A DNA stretch of 49,213 bases from assembly GCA_021777995.1 (NCBI GenBank), contig JAJYCW010000014.1, forward strand, positions 1 to 49,213, in the 5' to 3' direction. Shown piece by piece: positions 1 to 11,406 of this stretch (position 1 is the stretch's first letter; the number at the start of each line of letters is the position of its first letter). Source of the DNA: a bacterium (GTDB taxonomy: Bacteria > Armatimonadota > Chthonomonadetes > Chthonomonadales > Chthonomonadaceae). A program made the translations under genes and the position numbers. The notes under the pieces are model-generated. The model was not told where the DNA came from and did no database searches. It was given only the letters and a program-made list of their open reading frames with translations.

Positions 1-429
1 GATGGGGTACGTGACGCCAATCTCTTTTGCAGCAGCAATGGCGGTCTTTTCAGCCGCAATGGTTTCTGCCGGGGATGGTGAGTCTGGTCCGTCCTGGCTT
101 ATGCCAATGACCTCAACACCCTTGCTCGCGAAGTCTTTATAAAGTTTTTCCAGGTGCGGCATGCTCATTCTACATGGTCCGCACCAAGATGCCCAGAAGT
201 CCAGAACGACTACCTTGCCTTTTAGTGCAGCCAGCGTAGTTGGTGCAGCAGGCCCTAGCAGGGGAAGCGGGGCATCTGTGCTTGGCTGCCGGTTGGCAGG
301 CTCCGAAACGTCAGGTAGGTTTTGCGCAATATATCCATCGGGTGCAGTAAGTGTCGCGTAGCCCATATAAATGGCTAGGGATACAACGCTGGTAACCAAC
401 AGCCCCATGAGCATTCGTTTGAGTAGCAT
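1..429 (-). CDS. TlpA/ResA-type thiol-disulfide oxidoreductase, membrane-anchored (3' end cut by window)
   Basis: The reading frame starts at an ATG at 429 on the minus strand and runs off the left edge with no stop, so 143 codons are visible. A strong AAGGAGGT box lies about 10 bases before the ATG. Residues about 5-22 form one hydrophobic segment ([20 protein letters not shown]), a signal anchor or signal peptide. A thioredoxin-like fold follows with the redox motif WASWCGPC at about residues 86-93 and the downstream MPHLEKLY helix typical of TlpA/ResA. Such proteins reduce or isomerise disulfides outside the cytoplasm, often for cytochrome c maturation or envelope repair. It is divergent from the beta-propeller gene at 609. 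The other TlpA-type gene at 3359 has a different architecture. The family is clear; the physiological partner is not. Confidence 0.9.
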   Translation of the reverse strand, partial: MLLKRMLMGLLVTSVVSLAIYMGYATLTAPDGYIAQNLPDVSEPANRQPSTDAPLPLLGPAAPTTLAALKGKVVVLDFWASWCGPCRMSMPHLEKLYKDFASKGVEVIGISQDGPDSPSPAETIAAEKTAIAAAKEIGVTYPI

Positions 430-466
430 AATTTCTGAAGACCTCCTTAAAATCACAACCAGTGGA

Positions 467-480
467 TAAAGTATACTTTA
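467..480. promoter_or_regulatory. 14-bp perfect palindrome between divergent genes
   Basis: TAAAGTATACTTTA is a perfect inverted repeat in the 179-base space between the divergent TlpA-type gene (start 429) and the propeller gene (start 609). It contains TATACT, a good -10 hexamer on either strand, but no convincing -35 lies at the right distance. It could be an operator or a promoter core; the sequence alone does not decide. Confidence 0.3.
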
Positions 481-608
481 GTGGACATTTGCCGGAACCA
501 ACTAATAAGGTCGGCGTCAATGATCTAGTACCCGCTAACCGCGGTCGGAAGCCTTAGCTTAATCTCCCTTAGGGTCATCCCCAAAACCTGAGAAAGGCCA
601 CCTTCATC

Positions 609-3254
609 ATGAGTTGTCGTGCTTCACGGTCATTTGTAACGTTGTTTTGCTCGGCTGCCCTCGTCCTTGTGTTTTCCCGTACCTCAGCTGCTCAAAAGCC
701 CCCCTCGCTCCGTCGGGCTGTTCTGTCTGCTGTGCACTGGAGATCCGTTGGGCCTGCAAATACCGGCGGTCGAGTTTCGGACATAGCTGTGGATCCGGCT
801 AACAGTTACGTCTATTACGTAGCAATGGCCACCGGTGGTGTAATAAAAACAACGGATAACGGGACAACATGGCACGCAGTATTTAACCATGAGCCGGTTG
901 GTTCTGTCGGCGCTGTTGCTGTAGCTCCCTCGGATCCCTCGGTAGTCTGGGTGGGTACTGGGGAGGCCAATGGTAGAAACAGTAGCTCCTGGGGAGACGG
1001 CGTCTATAAGTCTACAGACGGCGGACACACCTGGATGCACATGGGATTAAATCACACACGTGAAATTGCTCGAGTAGTGATTGATCCCAAAAACCCTAAT
1101 GTCGTCTACGTTGCTGCCATGGGCGATTTGTGGGGCTACAATTCATCTAGGGGCCTGTACAAGACTGTTGACGGCGGCAAAACCTGGCACAACATATTGA
1201 ATCTTGGTCCTAAAACTGGGGTAACCGACATAGTGCTTGGCCCTGCGGGATCTCATATAGTTTTAGCGGCAGCGTACAGCAGACTTCGGCGGCCCTGGGG
1301 CTACTACGGTATCAATCGCCGTAATACAATCTACAGATCGACAGATGACGGCAATACCTGGAAAAAGGTTGAAGGCTTACCTGTCCATGAAGTCGGGCGT
1401 ATAGGGTTGGCAGAGGCGGCATCAAAGCCGAACATTATGTATGCTGTAGTGGAGTGTGACGAAGGCGGTGCACGCAATCTTTTTGATACCAACAGCAAAT
1501 TCGGTGGCGTTTTTAAATCGACCGACTATGGAGCGACCTGGGCGCGAGTCAATCATCTTGCTCCTCGCGGTTTCTATTTCGGTCAAATTCGAGTTGATCC
1601 CACTAACCCGAATATCGTGTATGTATTGGGATTTGGTCTCGCGGTGAGTAAGGACGGTGGCAAAACGTTCGTAAAGCCTGGTTATGGCGGTCCGGTGCAT
1701 CCGGACCTTCATGCCCTTTGGATCGACCCAAGTCACCCCGATCGCCTTATCCTAGGTACAGATGGTGGTTTATTTGTTTCATATGATGGTAACAAGCACT
1801 GGCGCGCTGTTAATAATTTTCCAATGGGCGAATTTTACGAAGTAAGCGTCGACACCCAACAGCCCTATTGCATATACGGAGGCATGCAGGATAACAGCTG
1901 TTGGATGGGGCCATCTAACAGCGAGGCATACCCGGGTATTACCAATTGTGACTGGCATGCTCTAAACGGTGGTGACGGCTTTTACGCATTTGCTGATCCT
2001 AGAGACCCAAAGATCGTCTACGCTGAGTCGCAAAATGGTGGCATACAGCGCATAAATCACCACAACAATACTGCTCGCGGTATCTCTCCAGTAGCACCAG
2101 AAGGCTATCCAGATTTCAGGTTCAACTGGAATACACCCATGATGCTCGATCGTTTTAATCCTGGAACGCTGTATGTTGGTGGAAGTGTCCTACTGAAATT
2201 TACCAATCATTGTCGTGACTGGAAAGAGATTAGCCCCGATCTATCAAAACAGGTTGGACCCCATATTACGTCTGTAGGCTCCGGTGCGGAGACGTACGGC
2301 ACAATTGTATCAATGGCTCAATCACCGTTGGACAAAGATGTCATATGGGCAGGGACAGACGACGGAAACGTTCAAGTGACGCAAAATGGAGGCAAATCGT
2401 GGACGAACGTAACCCCAAATCTGCCAAAGGAGGTCCAGAATTTTTGGGTCACCCGGATCGTAGCCTCACATTTCGTGAAGGGGCGTGCATACATCTCAAT
2501 AGATGGACATAGAAGCGATACTCTATCACCATTCGTCTTTGAAACGGAAGACTTCGGGAAGAGCTGGCGCCCCATAGCATCTAACCTTCCAGCGGAGGGC
2601 CCGGTACAGGCGCTGAAGGAAGACAATGTAAACGGTAGACTACTCTTTGCAGGGACCGAATTTGGTGCATGGGTATCGTTTAACCGTGGCAAAAAGTGGT
2701 ACAACCTAAATCAAAACCTTCCAACGGTAGCGGTTGACGATCTTGCAATTCAACCTAGAGACCATGCCTTGGTGGCCGGTACTCATGGCCGCAGCGTATG
2801 GGTGCTGGATAATATTACAGAACTGGAAGCGTTGGCAGCCCATCCCGATGGCGCCAAACCAACCCTTTTTCCCCTGCAGCCAGCGCTCGAATACAATCGG
2901 CGATTTACTTCCATTACTGGTCAAGGACAGTTTGTTGGCGGCAATCCGCCATCGGGTTTGGTTGTGAACTACTGGCTTCCTTCACTTGAGTTGGGTGGAC
3001 CGCAGATCGTAGTAAAAGACAACAAGGGAAACCAGGTGTTTAGCGCAACCGGCAGTCGGTTGCCAGGGTTGCAGTCTGTAAGTTGGGACCTTCGCGTACC
3101 TGCGCCGCCGAACGGCTGGGGCGGAGGGGACCATTCGCCAAAGTTTGTCACACCTGGCACTTATACGGTAACATTTACGCTGGGTAAAATAACCAATACA
3201 CAATCGGTTGCAATTACGGGGGATCCTTCTCTTTCTGCAATACCTGGCAAATAG
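609..3254 (+). CDS. Secreted BNR/sortilin (VPS10)-like beta-propeller protein
   Basis: An 881-residue protein with a hydrophobic signal peptide (residues about 8-28, ending near SAAQ). Its body is filled with BNR/Asp-box repeats of the form S/T-x-D-G-G-x-T-W, seen for example as STDGGHTW, TVDGGKTW, STDDGNTW, SKDGGKTF and TQNGGKSW, which build one or two beta-propellers of the sortilin/VPS10-like or photosynthesis-stability-factor type. Residues about 790-875 look like a small beta-sandwich of the FlgD-Ig kind (GLQSVSWDLR, then TPGTYTV). Many relatives are loosely called glycosyl hydrolases, but no catalytic set is identifiable here. It probably acts outside the cytoplasm. The Shine-Dalgarno (GAAAGG) is weak. 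A TlpA-type gene follows after 104 bases, an interval with a short hairpin (3269-3275 with 3289-3295). Confidence 0.85.
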   Translation: MSCRASRSFVTLFCSAALVLVFSRTSAAQKPPSLRRAVLSAVHWRSVGPANTGGRVSDIAVDPANSYVYYVAMATGGVIKTTDNGTTWHAVFNHEPVGSVGAVAVAPSDPSVVWVGTGEANGRNSSSWGDGVYKSTDGGHTWMHMGLNHTREIARVVIDPKNPNVVYVAAMGDLWGYNSSRGLYKTVDGGKTWHNILNLGPKTGVTDIVLGPAGSHIVLAAAYSRLRRPWGYYGINRRNTIYRSTDDGNTWKKVEGLPVHEVGRIGLAEAASKPNIMYAVVECDEGGARNLFDTNSKFGGVFKSTDYGATWARVNHLAPRGFYFGQIRVDPTNPNIVYVLGFGLAVSKDGGKTFVKPGYGGPVHPDLHALWIDPSHPDRLILGTDGGLFVSYDGNKHWRAVNNFPMGEFYEVSVDTQQPYCIYGGMQDNSCWMGPSNSEAYPGITNCDWHALNGGDGFYAFADPRDPKIVYAESQNGGIQRINHHNNTARGISPVAPEGYPDFRFNWNTPMMLDRFNPGTLYVGGSVLLKFTNHCRDWKEISPDLSKQVGPHITSVGSGAETYGTIVSMAQSPLDKDVIWAGTDDGNVQVTQNGGKSWTNVTPNLPKEVQNFWVTRIVASHFVKGRAYISIDGHRSDTLSPFVFETEDFGKSWRPIASNLPAEGPVQALKEDNVNGRLLFAGTEFGAWVSFNRGKKWYNLNQNLPTVAVDDLAIQPRDHALVAGTHGRSVWVLDNITELEALAAHPDGAKPTLFPLQPALEYNRRFTSITGQGQFVGGNPPSGLVVNYWLPSLELGGPQIVVKDNKGNQVFSATGSRLPGLQSVSWDLRVPAPPNGWGGGDHSPKFVTPGTYTVTFTLGKITNTQSVAITGDPSLSAIPGK

Positions 3255-3358
3255 AGATTGGGTTAGTGAGTGTACGATGAAATCTTTTGTACACTTACGC
3301 GACGAAACAGGGGCCTGCCATAAGCAGGGAAACTGAGACATAACTGAAGGAGTGCGAA

Positions 3359-4654
3359 ATGCAGAGACTAATAGGTGCGGTTGGATGTTTGTTGTGTGTG
3401 ACAACCGCAGCGTGGGCTGCCCCCGCGCAGTACCACATCAAACTCACGATGGACCCAACTGCCCTGAACATGGCAGGGATGAACCGCTACCAGGTGGGAT
3501 ATTATCCCGTAGCAATTCCGTTAAGTAATACCAAACCTGCTGGTATTACAAATGAGCCCAAATACAACGGCAAAGTTCAATATGGGGAGTTTTCGCTAGG
3601 TAACGGACCGAAAAGCAAGTACATAATTGCTATAGATGAGCAACCAGGTCATTTTAAGTTCTACCTTGACGCAGATCACTCTGGAAACCTTGCGGCGGCG
3701 ACGGACACTAACTGGAAATATACCAAACAGCAAGGCCGTGATCTCTACGGGCTTGAAGAAGTGGTGTTAAATGCCTCCTATGGCTCTAAGACTGTTGAAT
3801 CGTCTCGCGCTCCTTACGGCGTAGCACTTTATTGCATCGTATTGAACGGAGCCGTTCATCTGGAGAGTTTTCGTGAAGGTGCCCGTGTAGGGACAATGAT
3901 GCTGAGTGGCACACCAACCAAAGTAATGGTGGAAGAGAACGATTGCAACGCTCTGTTCAACAAGCATGGCGAACTCGATTCTAAGGGTAATGCCGTTGGC
4001 TCCCCCAAAAGCCGAGCGATGGATATACTCATTGACACCGGTCATGATGGAAAGTTCGCGTTTCATGCTAATGCGCTGTATACCTTCGCGCTCAACGGTA
4101 CCAACTATACGCCTCGGCTTAACGCAGATGGCTCTAACCTCACGCTAACCCGTACCACTGGGCCAGCATATGTGCCGCCGGCAGCGCCTCAAGAGCAACC
4201 ATTGCTACCAATAGGCTCCGTTGCGCCAAACTTCACTCTCATGAAGTCGGATGGCCAGCCAGTTTCCCTGAAAGATTATCGAGGCAAGGTCGTTGTACTC
4301 GATTTCTGGGCAACCTGGTGTGGTCCTTGCCAGGCTTCCATGCCTCACATGGAGAAGATATTCAAGCAGCTCGATCCCTCAAAGGTTGTTGTGCTCGGCG
4401 TCTGCACATGGGACAAGGAAGCGGCTTACAAACAGTGGCTGCAGGAACACAAGAACGACTATACTTGGACATTTGCCCTCGACAAGGATCAGCCCGACGC
4501 GGTTTCCTCTAAGCTCTACAATGTAAGTGGTATCCCCACGACCTATATAATAGACGCTCAGGGAAAGGTAAGGGCCGAGCTAGTAGGGTATTCGCAAGGC
4601 GATAAATCCCTGGATGAGGCACTTGCAAAATTGGGTATTAAAGTAACTGGCTAA
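3359..4654 (+). CDS. Secreted two-domain protein with C-terminal TlpA-type thioredoxin domain
   Basis: A 431-residue protein with a signal peptide (residues 1-20, cleavage near AAWAAPAQ) and an AAGGAG box before the ATG. Residues about 25-270 form a beta-rich domain that I cannot assign. Residues about 282-428 are a TlpA/AhpC-TSA-like thioredoxin domain: GSVAPNFTL entry, DFWATWCGPC with the redox pair Cys321 and Cys324, the cis-proline stretch SGIPTTYIID, and a closing helix. It should exchange disulfides outside the cytoplasm, with the N-terminal domain binding substrate or envelope. It lies downstream of the propeller gene in the same direction and may be co-transcribed. A hairpin terminator follows the stop. 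Confidence 0.88.
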   Translation: MQRLIGAVGCLLCVTTAAWAAPAQYHIKLTMDPTALNMAGMNRYQVGYYPVAIPLSNTKPAGITNEPKYNGKVQYGEFSLGNGPKSKYIIAIDEQPGHFKFYLDADHSGNLAAATDTNWKYTKQQGRDLYGLEEVVLNASYGSKTVESSRAPYGVALYCIVLNGAVHLESFREGARVGTMMLSGTPTKVMVEENDCNALFNKHGELDSKGNAVGSPKSRAMDILIDTGHDGKFAFHANALYTFALNGTNYTPRLNADGSNLTLTRTTGPAYVPPAAPQEQPLLPIGSVAPNFTLMKSDGQPVSLKDYRGKVVVLDFWATWCGPCQASMPHMEKIFKQLDPSKVVVLGVCTWDKEAAYKQWLQEHKNDYTWTFALDKDQPDAVSSKLYNVSGIPTTYIIDAQGKVRAELVGYSQGDKSLDEALAKLGIKVTG

Positions 4655-4671
4655 CACCCCTTGGATTGAAT

Positions 4672-4718
4672 GCCCACCGACTACGGGTCTTGAACACGTT
4701 GTCGGTGGGCTATTTTCG
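4672..4718 (+). terminator. Hairpin terminator after the TlpA-type gene
   Basis: A perfect 10-bp stem, GCCCACCGAC (4672-4681) with GTCGGTGGGC (4701-4710), has a 19-base loop and is followed by TATTTTCG. It sits 18 bases after the stop codon. The T tract is short, so termination may be partial. Confidence 0.65.
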
Positions 4719-4853
4719 AAATCGGGCAGGAAATTGCCTGCGGTGAATGCAATACTAATACTACCGACTAGAATGTCGGCGCGGATTGGATCGGCGCTGG
4801 AAACTTTGGAAAGCAGCGCCGCGACGACACGCCAATTATAAGGAGGACACTCA

Positions 4854-5384
4854 GTGAAACGATCTGTTGCTCCCTGGACTATCCTGCTGGCGCTCGTGGT
4901 GGCCATAGGAGGCCTTACGGCAGCTAGGCCGGCCCGTGCGCAGTTTGATACCAGTGTGAACCCGGAGCTATCGAGAGACTGGTATTTTCGTCTAGGTGTT
5001 TTCGTCGCCCAAAGCAACACCACGCGCAAGGTGATGGGCGATGTAGGTATAAGCGGTACGCTGGAGCGCCGCGTCTACGCCGCATCTAACTACGACCTGT
5101 TGATAGGATTTGGCTACAATGGGTTCGACAAGGTTTACAGTATTCCACTGTTGATTAACCTGGTGCTCCATCACCACAACATCCGGTATGGCCTGGGTGC
5201 GGGCTACTCTTTCGGCAAGCGAGATAATGGGAAGGGAACTAACGGTGTAGCATTGGACCTTATATTGGGTTACCAGCTCACTCACACAACCAATCCACTC
5301 TCGCTCGATTTGAGATACTTCTTCGTTTCTGGCAGCAGTAACGAACTGGATGGTTACAGCCTGACGCTCGGTTACAAGTTCTAG
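4854..5384 (+). CDS. Secreted outer-membrane beta-barrel-like protein
   Basis: A 176-residue protein of no recognised family. The GTG start at 4854 is set by AGGAGG seven bases upstream. Residues 1-29 are a signal peptide (hydrophobic core TILLALVVAIGGL, then ARPARAQ). The mature part shows alternating polar and hydrophobic strands (YDLLIGFGY, IRYGLGAGYSFG, VALDLILGYQL, LSLDLRYFF) and ends in aromatic Phe (SLTLGYKF), the pattern of a small eight-stranded outer-membrane barrel. This would imply a two-membrane envelope. It lies between a terminator and the long gap before the sigma factor, so it is probably a single-gene unit. Confidence 0.7.
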   Translation: MKRSVAPWTILLALVVAIGGLTAARPARAQFDTSVNPELSRDWYFRLGVFVAQSNTTRKVMGDVGISGTLERRVYAASNYDLLIGFGYNGFDKVYSIPLLINLVLHHHNIRYGLGAGYSFGKRDNGKGTNGVALDLILGYQLTHTTNPLSLDLRYFFVSGSSNELDGYSLTLGYKF

Positions 5385-6159
5385 GCAGCTTATGCAGCCC
5401 GGTACTGGCCGCTCCAGAGCCGGGCTGTAGAGTTTACAAATTGTGTGTCCCCCTTACAAATTTGGTTGTCTGTTCCCCTTACTTAGTACCTGCACCCTGT
5501 TCGGTGACACTTCTAATAGATCATCGCGCAGAGCCTAGGCCCAGCATCGGGCAGCAATACATTGTTCCTGTCTTCGTACCAATTAGTCTGCCAAGTATGA
5601 CACGATGCTAAATAGAGCATGCATTCTCTGACCGAAAAGGGTTATCCAAAACCTTTTACGACAATGTATCGTCTTAATAGATGGGAATATCCGTAATTTA
5701 TCCATTGCTTGGCAGGATTCTTGCTGTAATGTGTATAAATTCGGACTATTTGGTCGCGACGTCTGGTGATTAGTCCAGTACACCACAATTTCATTTCCCG
5801 GCAATTATTTTTACCTTATTATGTCGGACCGGTGTGCACACGATGGCTATAATGCGAGAACGCGAACCACAGGCGCCAGATCTTGGGGCGCCATAGGAGG
5901 ATTGGCCCGCCTGTGTGAAAACAATTGCATGTCTAGTGTGGAATAAATCACACTTCATCCTACCCCTATGTCGTCAAGTTGTTCGTCTAATGGGTATAGG
6001 TAAGCATGCAGTTGCCGGTTTTGAGATTTTCGCTATTTGTACGAGGTGAGCAAACCATTCTGCTGTGGAACAAGCTACGTGTAGGACGGTAGCTAATTGG
6101 TTTGTGCATCAACCACTGGCGAACGAGACGTCTCGTGACAGAGAGGGATCTAAATTCCG
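5385..6159. other. 775-base gap without a supported gene, upstream of the sigma factor
   Basis: A hairpin CAGCCCGG (5395-5402) / CCGGGCTG (5420-5427) directly follows the barrel gene and may terminate it, though no T tract follows. Two similar tracts with CCCCTTAC occur near 5446-5456 and 5474-5482. A TATAAT hexamer lies at 5848-5853 without a matching -35. GGCGCC repeats (5872-5893) could form a hairpin. No open frame here has a ribosome site and plausible composition. The region may hold the sigma-factor leader or a small RNA, but I see no known RNA family. Confidence 0.5.
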
Positions 6160-7050
6160 ATGAAGAGAACGCAGAATCCTAGCCGAATAGGGGATAACAA
6201 TAGTACTGCAGAAATACCCGGTGCCCCATCGGAGATTGCATCGTATATAATCAAGCTAACGAAGCGCCCTTTGCTTTCTAGTGCTGAAGAGCTGGATCTA
6301 GCAAAGCGCATTCAACAGGGCGATATGGCCGCTCGCGATGCGTTAGTGGAAGCCAATATGCGCCTGGTTATTAATATCGCCAAGAACTACAATACCCACC
6401 TGCTGCCGTTTGAAGACCTTGTTCAGGAAGGCGCGATTGGGTTGATGACAGCTGCGGAACGATTTGACGCATCCCGTGGATTTAGGTTTAGCACCTATGC
6501 CACCCACTGGATACGGCAGTCGATAAGTCGTGCGCTGGATAATAAGGCGAAGTTCATTCGTATACCCGCGCATGTTTCCGAGTCAGTGCGAAAATTGGAC
6601 CGTACCCGCGCCCAGTGGATCAGAGACAATGGAGAAGAACCTAGCTCTGAGAAGCTTGCCGAATTGTTGGGGGTAACATTGCGAAAGCTGGAAGCGCTAA
6701 GAGCCTCGGCGCAAGAACCAGTCTCATTAGATATGCTCGTGGGTGAGGATGACAACACCTCCCTCATGGCGTTAGTCAATGATGGCGGAGCAGCAAATCC
6801 GCAGGAGGCTATGTTATCTCACGAAAAATCAGCACAGCTCGACAACCTCTTCGCCGTTCTCACACCGCGTGAGGCGGAGGTAATGCGTAAGCGTCTGGGG
6901 TTCGAGGAAGAGGCTGCACAGGTTCTTCAGCAAATCGGCGAAGCTATGCAAATCTCACGTGAGCGCGTTCGACAGATTGAACTGCTCGCTGTGAAAAAGA
7001 TGAAATACGCCGCCAAGCAGGGTAACCTGAGAGGGTATCTTACAGGCTAA
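6160..7050 (+). CDS. RpoD-like (group 1/2) sigma-70 factor
   Basis: A 296-residue sigma factor that directs RNA polymerase to -10/-35 promoters. Region 1.2 is at about 23-55, region 2 at about 60-130 (core-binding DLVQEGAIGLM, -10 recognition in FSTYATHWIRQSISRAL), region 3 at about 140-215, and region 4 at about 225-290 with the -35 helix-turn-helix (LTPREAEVMRKRLG, then SRERVRQIE). It lacks the long acidic region 1.1 and non-conserved insert of a large housekeeping factor, so it may be a group 2 (SigB/HrdB-like) paralogue, although short primary factors exist. It has a long untranslated upstream region and a very strong terminator after it. A ribosome site is barely visible (GAGAGGGATC). 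Confidence 0.9.
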   Translation: MKRTQNPSRIGDNNSTAEIPGAPSEIASYIIKLTKRPLLSSAEELDLAKRIQQGDMAARDALVEANMRLVINIAKNYNTHLLPFEDLVQEGAIGLMTAAERFDASRGFRFSTYATHWIRQSISRALDNKAKFIRIPAHVSESVRKLDRTRAQWIRDNGEEPSSEKLAELLGVTLRKLEALRASAQEPVSLDMLVGEDDNTSLMALVNDGGAANPQEAMLSHEKSAQLDNLFAVLTPREAEVMRKRLGFEEEAAQVLQQIGEAMQISRERVRQIELLAVKKMKYAAKQGNLRGYLTG

Positions 7051-7369
7051 CTGCGATAGCGTACCGCGAAGCGCGCCGCTGACTTCTATGTCAGTGGCGC
7101 GCTTTTTTTGGTAATGTCTAAATTGCGCTGCGTGTAACTGGTCGAATAGAGGATAGCCCAAAAGTTGACACAAATAGCCCGGACGATTAAAATGATGCTA
7201 TGCGCCGACTCTTGTTAAATGGCTGCTCCTGGTCCTGGTCATGAGGCAGTGCGGTTGCACCCTCGTAATTCAATGGTACCAAGGACTGGTGCGTGATAGC
7301 CTGTTCGGTCACTTCGGTTTCCATTAGTCAACCTACTGTGGTAATTCAACTCGTGCCAGGAGGCAAAGA
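7051..7369. other. 319-base intergenic region between sigma factor and radC
   Basis: Apart from the terminator at 7070-7109 I see no gene, no tRNA and no recognisable riboswitch. The radC ribosome site (AGGAGG) is near 7360. A promoter for radC must lie in this stretch, but no hexamer pair is convincing. Confidence 0.5.
7070..7109 (+). terminator. Strong rho-independent terminator of the sigma-factor gene
   Basis: A perfect 14-bp stem (AGCGCGCCGCTGAC at 7070-7083 with its complement at 7090-7103), a six-base loop and a run of seven T. It begins 20 bases after the stop codon. Confidence 0.95.
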
Positions 7370-8083
7370 ATGAGCTCGGATTTGTCTACCCCTGTCCGTT
7401 ACAACGCAGCAATTCGTGAACTTCCGGCGAGCGATCGACCACGTGAACGTCTATTGCAATACGGAGCCAGCGTGCTGTCTAGCGCCGAGTTGTTAGCCAT
7501 CTTGCTACGCACAGGCACTCGAGAACGCTCTGCAATTGGCCTGGCGGAGCAGTTAATCAGCCATTTCAATGGTCTTCGTGGGATTGCACAGGCTGGAATA
7601 GGTGGCCTCACGCAGATCAAAGGCGTTGGCCAGACGAAGGCTGTAGAGATCCTGGCCGCGGTTGAAATCGGCAAACGACTGGCGGTCATAAACTCCGAAG
7701 ACCGGCCGTCCATTTCCGGTCCGGAGGATGTTGCGAACATCCTGATGCCTGAGATGCGCGACCTGACTCAGGAGCACCTTCGAGTACTCTTATTGGACGT
7801 TAAAAACCGCCTTGTACGCACGAGTGCGGTTACCATCGGGACCCACAACAGTGCTCCTGTCTATATTTCAGGCATCTTTAGAGAGGCGATACAGGTTAAC
7901 GCAGCAAGCATTATTCTCGTTCACAATCATCCTAGCGGCGATCCTACACCGAGTCGTGATGACCAGCTTGTGACAAGCCGTGTTCAGGAGGCAGGCAAGC
8001 TCATAGACATCCCGCTGTTGGATCACATTGTTATCGGTCATAACTGTTGGATATCCCTTAAGGAGCGCCGATTAATGGACTAG
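7370..8083 (+). CDS. radC: RadC/UPF0758 JAMM-domain protein
   Basis: 237 residues, normal for RadC. The ATG at 7370 follows CAGGAGG. Residues about 15-110 contain helix-hairpin-helix elements (IKGVGQTKAVEIL). The C-terminal JAB1/MPN domain carries a complete JAMM zinc motif: His185, His187, Ser195 and Asp198 within HNHPSGDPTPSRDD. RadC was named for DNA repair, but its biochemical role is unsettled; the motif predicts a zinc hydrolase fold acting near DNA. It appears to be a single-gene unit between the sigma factor and a secreted propeller protein. Confidence 0.95.
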   Translation: MSSDLSTPVRYNAAIRELPASDRPRERLLQYGASVLSSAELLAILLRTGTRERSAIGLAEQLISHFNGLRGIAQAGIGGLTQIKGVGQTKAVEILAAVEIGKRLAVINSEDRPSISGPEDVANILMPEMRDLTQEHLRVLLLDVKNRLVRTSAVTIGTHNSAPVYISGIFREAIQVNAASIILVHNHPSGDPTPSRDDQLVTSRVQEAGKLIDIPLLDHIVIGHNCWISLKERRLMD

Positions 8084-8223
8084 GAAGGTAAAGGAAGTTC
8101 CTATCACGATTTGTGCGATCGTTGCTTAGAAGTTACTCAGGTTGGGTAACCACGCGTGGTTCCAGTCGTCTCTCGCTTGGGTGCTCTAAGATTAGCGCAC
8201 CACTAATCCTCGGGAGTTGAGCT

Positions 8224-9303
8224 TTGGCCGATCGCAGGTTGTTTCACGCTGTTTTGGTTGTCGTAGCCGTACGGATGTTGACCACAATTCTGCCCGTGAG
8301 TGCTGCTCCAACTGAACTGCTGTCGCCTCCTCAGTATAAGGTTGCATCCAGCATTCCCATTCCAGGGCCAGCCCGGTGGGATTACTTACATATGGACACG
8401 CGCAGCCGGCGCCTCTTTATCGCGCATGGAAACAGTGTGGATGTTTTGGATGTTGATAAGGCAAAGCTAGTTGGCGTTATCAAACCTACTCCTGGCGTTC
8501 ACGGAGTCGCAATTGACCACCGTGACGGGTTGGGCTTTGCTAGCGCGGGGGGAATAAATAGCGTAGTTATATTCAATTTGAGTACACTGCAAATCGTAAA
8601 GAACATTCCCGTGGGGCACATGCCTGATTGCATTATTTATGACCGCGCCACGGACCGGGTTTTCGCATTTGACGGTGGAAGTAATGAAGCGAGTGCGATC
8701 GACTGCAAGTCCAAGAGGCTCATTGGTAACATACCTCTAGATGGTCGGCCGGAGTTTGCCGTTGCTGGCGACGGCGGATATATCTATGTAAACGTAGAGA
8801 GTAAGAGTCAGGTTGCCAAAATTAATGCGCGCACTCTTCGCGTTGTCGCAGTGTGGCCACTTGCTCCGGGGCAGGTTCCCTCAGGAATTACCATCGACAC
8901 CGATAAGCACCTGGTTTTTTCCACGTGTCACAATGGCATGATGACCATTATAAATGACCGCACCGGCAGGCTGGTTGCAACGCCATCAATAGGCACTGGT
9001 CCCGACGCAGCCTGTTTCGATCGCGCGTGGAAGCTTGCGTTTAGCTCGAATGGTGAGGGGACAATATCTGTAATTGGCTGGGGGTTACATGGCATGTTAC
9101 AGACATTAAATACGATAGCTACCGAACCAGGCGCACGAACAATGGCGATTGATTCTAAAAATCATGATTTGTTAGTGTGTACTGCAAAACCAGATCCTGC
9201 CCCACTTCCGGCAGGTACGCCGTTCTGGCGTAAGCCGTATCTCTATGGAACGCTGCACGTACTCATTCTTCAACCTGTGGAGACGAATGCTGTTGCTCGA
9301 TGA
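8224..9303 (+). CDS. Secreted YVTN/YncE-like beta-propeller protein
   Basis: 359 residues from a TTG start preceded by GGGAG. Residues about 7-28 form a signal peptide ending near VSAAP. The rest is a seven-bladed propeller of the YncE/YVTN class, seen in repeated stretches such as RRLFIAHGNSVDVLDV, GLGFASAGGINSVVIFNL, DRVFAFDGGSNEASAIDC and LVFSTCHNGMMTIIND. Such proteins bind ligands or DNA outside the cytoplasm; no catalytic residues can be named. The gene converges with groEL and shares a bidirectional hairpin with it. Confidence 0.85.
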   Translation: MADRRLFHAVLVVVAVRMLTTILPVSAAPTELLSPPQYKVASSIPIPGPARWDYLHMDTRSRRLFIAHGNSVDVLDVDKAKLVGVIKPTPGVHGVAIDHRDGLGFASAGGINSVVIFNLSTLQIVKNIPVGHMPDCIIYDRATDRVFAFDGGSNEASAIDCKSKRLIGNIPLDGRPEFAVAGDGGYIYVNVESKSQVAKINARTLRVVAVWPLAPGQVPSGITIDTDKHLVFSTCHNGMMTIINDRTGRLVATPSIGTGPDAACFDRAWKLAFSSNGEGTISVIGWGLHGMLQTLNTIATEPGARTMAIDSKNHDLLVCTAKPDPAPLPAGTPFWRKPYLYGTLHVLILQPVETNAVAR

Positions 9304-9333
9304 ACTGTAGTTTAGCAAAAGCCCTCGTGGCAA

Positions 9334-9374
9334 GTACGCGGCACCGACCAGATAATCTGGTCGGTGCCGCGTAC
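9334..9374. terminator. Bidirectional terminator between convergent propeller gene and groEL
   Basis: A perfect 20-bp inverted repeat: the left arm at 9334-9353 and its exact complement at 9355-9374, separated by a single A. It lies midway between two converging stop codons. Neither side has a strong T run, so the long stem is the main evidence. Confidence 0.7.
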
Positions 9375-9400
9375 GTAAGAAGCGCACCTTAAACCGAAGA

Positions 9401-11328
<1,928 letters not shown>

Positions 11329-11406
11329 ACCGAGACCTCCTTCAGTATCTTGATTAAAATTTGTAGAGTCAGCGCCGGACGCATCTGTGTCGTCGACTGC
11401 TGGCAA

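Noticed and set aside
5583-5804. 73-codon minus-strand frame in the gap before the sigma factor
   Set aside because: No ribosome site, no signal peptide or domain, and cysteine/isoleucine-rich random-looking composition.
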